From contig JBEIHH010000003.1 in assembly GCA_040381475.1 (NCBI GenBank), positions 58,781-122,780 on the forward strand: DNA of 64,000 nt, given 5' to 3'. Both the position numbers and the translations under genes were made by a program. The stretch is from JAIBBG01 sp040381475. GTDB taxonomy: Bacteria; Bacteroidota; Bacteroidia; Flavobacteriales_D; Sanyastnellaceae. Below are positions 62,932 through 64,000 of this stretch, piece after piece (within the stretch, counting starts at the first letter, position 1; each line of letters opens with the position of its first letter). The notes under the pieces were generated by a model. That model saw only the letters and a program-made list of their open reading frames with translations. It made no database searches and was not told the origin of the DNA.

Positions 62932-63635
62932 CAGGCGTGAATTGATTCGAAAGCTGAGACGTCACTTGTTTCTTTCAGCATTCTATTTTCACAAAGAATT
63001 ATGCGGCTGGTGAACATTTGCATGGTGTGAAAGTCATGTGATGCCATAACCACTGCTGTGCCGGCTCTTGATATTGCCAATAACAGACTTAAGATTTCCT
63101 GGCTTGTTTTAGGATCAAGATTGCCCGTTGGTTCATCAGCAAGTATTAACTGAGGTGTGTTGAGCAATGCGCGCGCTATGACAACGCGTTGCTGTTCACC
63201 ACCGCTTAGCTCATGTGGCATTTTGTGGCCGATGTTGTCGAGACCAACAAGATCCAGAACACTCTGCATCCGACTGTTCATTGCCTTTCGATCATTCCAT
63301 CCGGTAGCGCGCAAGACAAATTCCAGATTTTCATTCACACTGCGATCTGTGAGCAGCTCAAAGTCCTGAAACACGATTCCTAATTTTCTTCTTAGAAAAG
63401 GAACTTGTTTGCGTTTGATTTTGTTCAAATCAAATCCGCAACATTCTCCCGTACCCGATTTGATGGGTAAGTCTGCGTATAGTGTCTTGAGCAGACTGCT
63501 CTTTCCGCTACCGGTTTTGCCTATGAGATAAATGAACTCACCGGCTCTAACCTCGAGATTAACATCTTTGAGGATTACATTTTCTTTTTGCCTTATTTCG
63601 GCATTTTCAAGTTTGATGACGGTTTCGGAATTCAT
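62931..63635 (-). CDS. ftsE: cell-division ATPase FtsE-like
   Basis: A 234-residue ABC ATPase: Walker A GKTGSGKSSLLK, Q-loop with GIVFQDFELLTDRSVNENL (the FtsE-type LLxDRxVxxN motif), signature LSGGEQQRVVIARALL, Walker B LILADEPTGNLDP, and H-loop ASHDF. FtsE with FtsX activates peptidoglycan hydrolases at the septum. ftsX is not next to it here, which is common in Bacteroidota as I recall. I start at the ATG at 63635 (MNSETVIKLENAEIR); the frame continues to 63686. Followed by a GT2 gene with a one-base overlap. Confidence 0.88.
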   Translation of the reverse strand: MNSETVIKLENAEIRQKENVILKDVNLEVRAGEFIYLIGKTGSGKSSLLKTLYADLPIKSGTGECCGFDLNKIKRKQVPFLRRKLGIVFQDFELLTDRSVNENLEFVLRATGWNDRKAMNSRMQSVLDLVGLDNIGHKMPHELSGGEQQRVVIARALLNTPQLILADEPTGNLDPKTSQEILSLLLAISRAGTAVVMASHDFHTMQMFTSRIILCENRMLKETSDVSAFESIHA

Positions 63636-63805
63636 ACTTTGAGGATTGCTCAAATTTGAGAAGTGTTGACGGATTTTTGTGCCCACACCTCAATGTTTAT
63701 CAACAAATGTGACCCGGAATGAACTCAATCTATATTACCAACTTTTCTGTTGGGCTCTCCTGGCCCTGAATTCACCCCTCAATTTTCGGAAAATGAGGTC
63801 AGATG

Positions 63806-63836
63806 CTTGTTAATCGGTCGGGATTACATACATTTG
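63806..63836 (+). promoter_or_regulatory. promoter of tRNA-Ser
   Basis: CTTG (63806-63809), exactly 19 nt, then TACATTTG (63829-63836), an exact -7 match. About 70 nt of leader precede the mature tRNA. Confidence 0.6.
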
Positions 63837-63907
63837 CCGTCCCAAAAATAAAGGTTTGTGTTCAATCCTTGATTTTCAAGCTGTAAGGGCTGAAGGGACA
63901 ACTTACC

Positions 63908-63996
63908 GGAGAGGTGGGTGAGTGGCTGAAACCAACAGTTTGCTAAACTGTCGTAGGGGGTAACCCTTACCGGGGGTTCGAATCCCCCCCTCTCCG
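63908..63996 (+). tRNA. tRNA-Ser (anticodon GCU)
   Basis: 89-nt class II tRNA. Acceptor stem GGAGAGG / CCTCTCC, discriminator G at 63996; anticodon stem ACAGT / ACTGT with loop TTGCTAA, anticodon GCT at 63942-63944, reading AGC/AGU serine codons. A long variable arm (about TCGTAGGGGGTAACCCTTACC) and the T arm GGGGG-TTCGAAT-CCCCC follow. The 3' CCA is not encoded (the next bases are CAAC), so it must be added after transcription. Confidence 0.95.
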
Positions 63997-64000
63997 CAAC

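Noticed and set aside
63806..64000. Possible additional tRNA genes or an integration site at tRNA-Ser
   Set aside because: Only one cloverleaf is present, and the window ends 4 nt after it. No att-like repeat or integrase is visible, so no mobile element can be claimed.

Overview
The window is chromosomal DNA of a member of the Bacteroidota, most likely the Flavobacteriales (Cryomorphaceae/Crocinitomicaceae-like). The evidence is the complete gldKLMN set of the type IX secretion system (T9SS) behind a PorP/SprF gene, proteins with T9SS C-terminal sorting domains, DUF4924, the order miaB - sigma-54 activator - lptE - TPR gene, and promoters of the Bacteroidota type (TTTG about 19 nt before TAnnTTTG) with few strong Shine-Dalgarno sequences. 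Base composition looks like low-to-mid 40s % GC throughout, and I see no insertion sequence, prophage, CRISPR array or rRNA. It reads as core genome.

Layout. 1-4.4 kb (minus): a TPR protein cut by the window edge, lptE, a sigma-54 activator and miaB. 4.5-14.5 kb (plus): topA, an arginase-fold protein that has lost metal ligands, a PorP/SprF protein and gldK-gldL-gldM-gldN, closed by a strong terminator. 14.5-20 kb: an ABC-F ATPase converging on secA across a bidirectional terminator. 20-25.3 kb: class Ia ribonucleotide reductase (nrdB, nrdA), then a broken ECF sigma factor and a truncated anti-sigma-like gene. 25.3-33.8 kb: recG, a PASTA protein, a T9SS cargo protein, rluD, an operon of an 82-residue unknown, an OmpH/Skp chaperone and DUF4924, and a DUF1853 gene. 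33.9-42.3 kb: cation homeostasis and cell wall genes (P-type ATPase, CorA, Mpl, ZIP transporter with a DtxR/MntR-type regulator, SixA-like phosphatase, AI-2E permease). 42.4-50.5 kb: pyrG, O-antigen ligase, DinB, ElaA, Uup, a sodium:solute symporter and an SGNH lipoprotein. 50.5-64 kb: ridA, recR, a GT2 fusion protein, a T9SS-exported amylase, an E2 acyltransferase, a PorE-like TPR/PD40/OmpA protein, an ExoX-like exonuclease, two glycosyltransferases, ftsE and tRNA-Ser(GCU).

How they fit together. The T9SS theme recurs: motor and outer-membrane core (GldKLMN), a PorP/SprF partner, a PorE-like periplasmic/peptidoglycan protein, SecA for the inner-membrane step, and two likely cargos (the 28.4 kb protein and the amylase). 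Envelope building (LptE, OmpH, Mpl, O-antigen ligase, glycosyltransferases, FtsE) and nucleotide/DNA metabolism (NrdAB, PyrG, TopA, RecG, RecR) make up most of the rest.

The points most worth a second look are: the arginase-fold pseudoenzyme between topA and the T9SS genes; a decaying ECF sigma/anti-sigma locus with separate lesions; a MntR-like palindrome between the regulator gene and sixA; and a recurring arrangement in which a Bacteroidota -7 box ends only 4-5 nt before the start codon, which predicts leaderless mRNAs. I did not find a clearly new multigene system.
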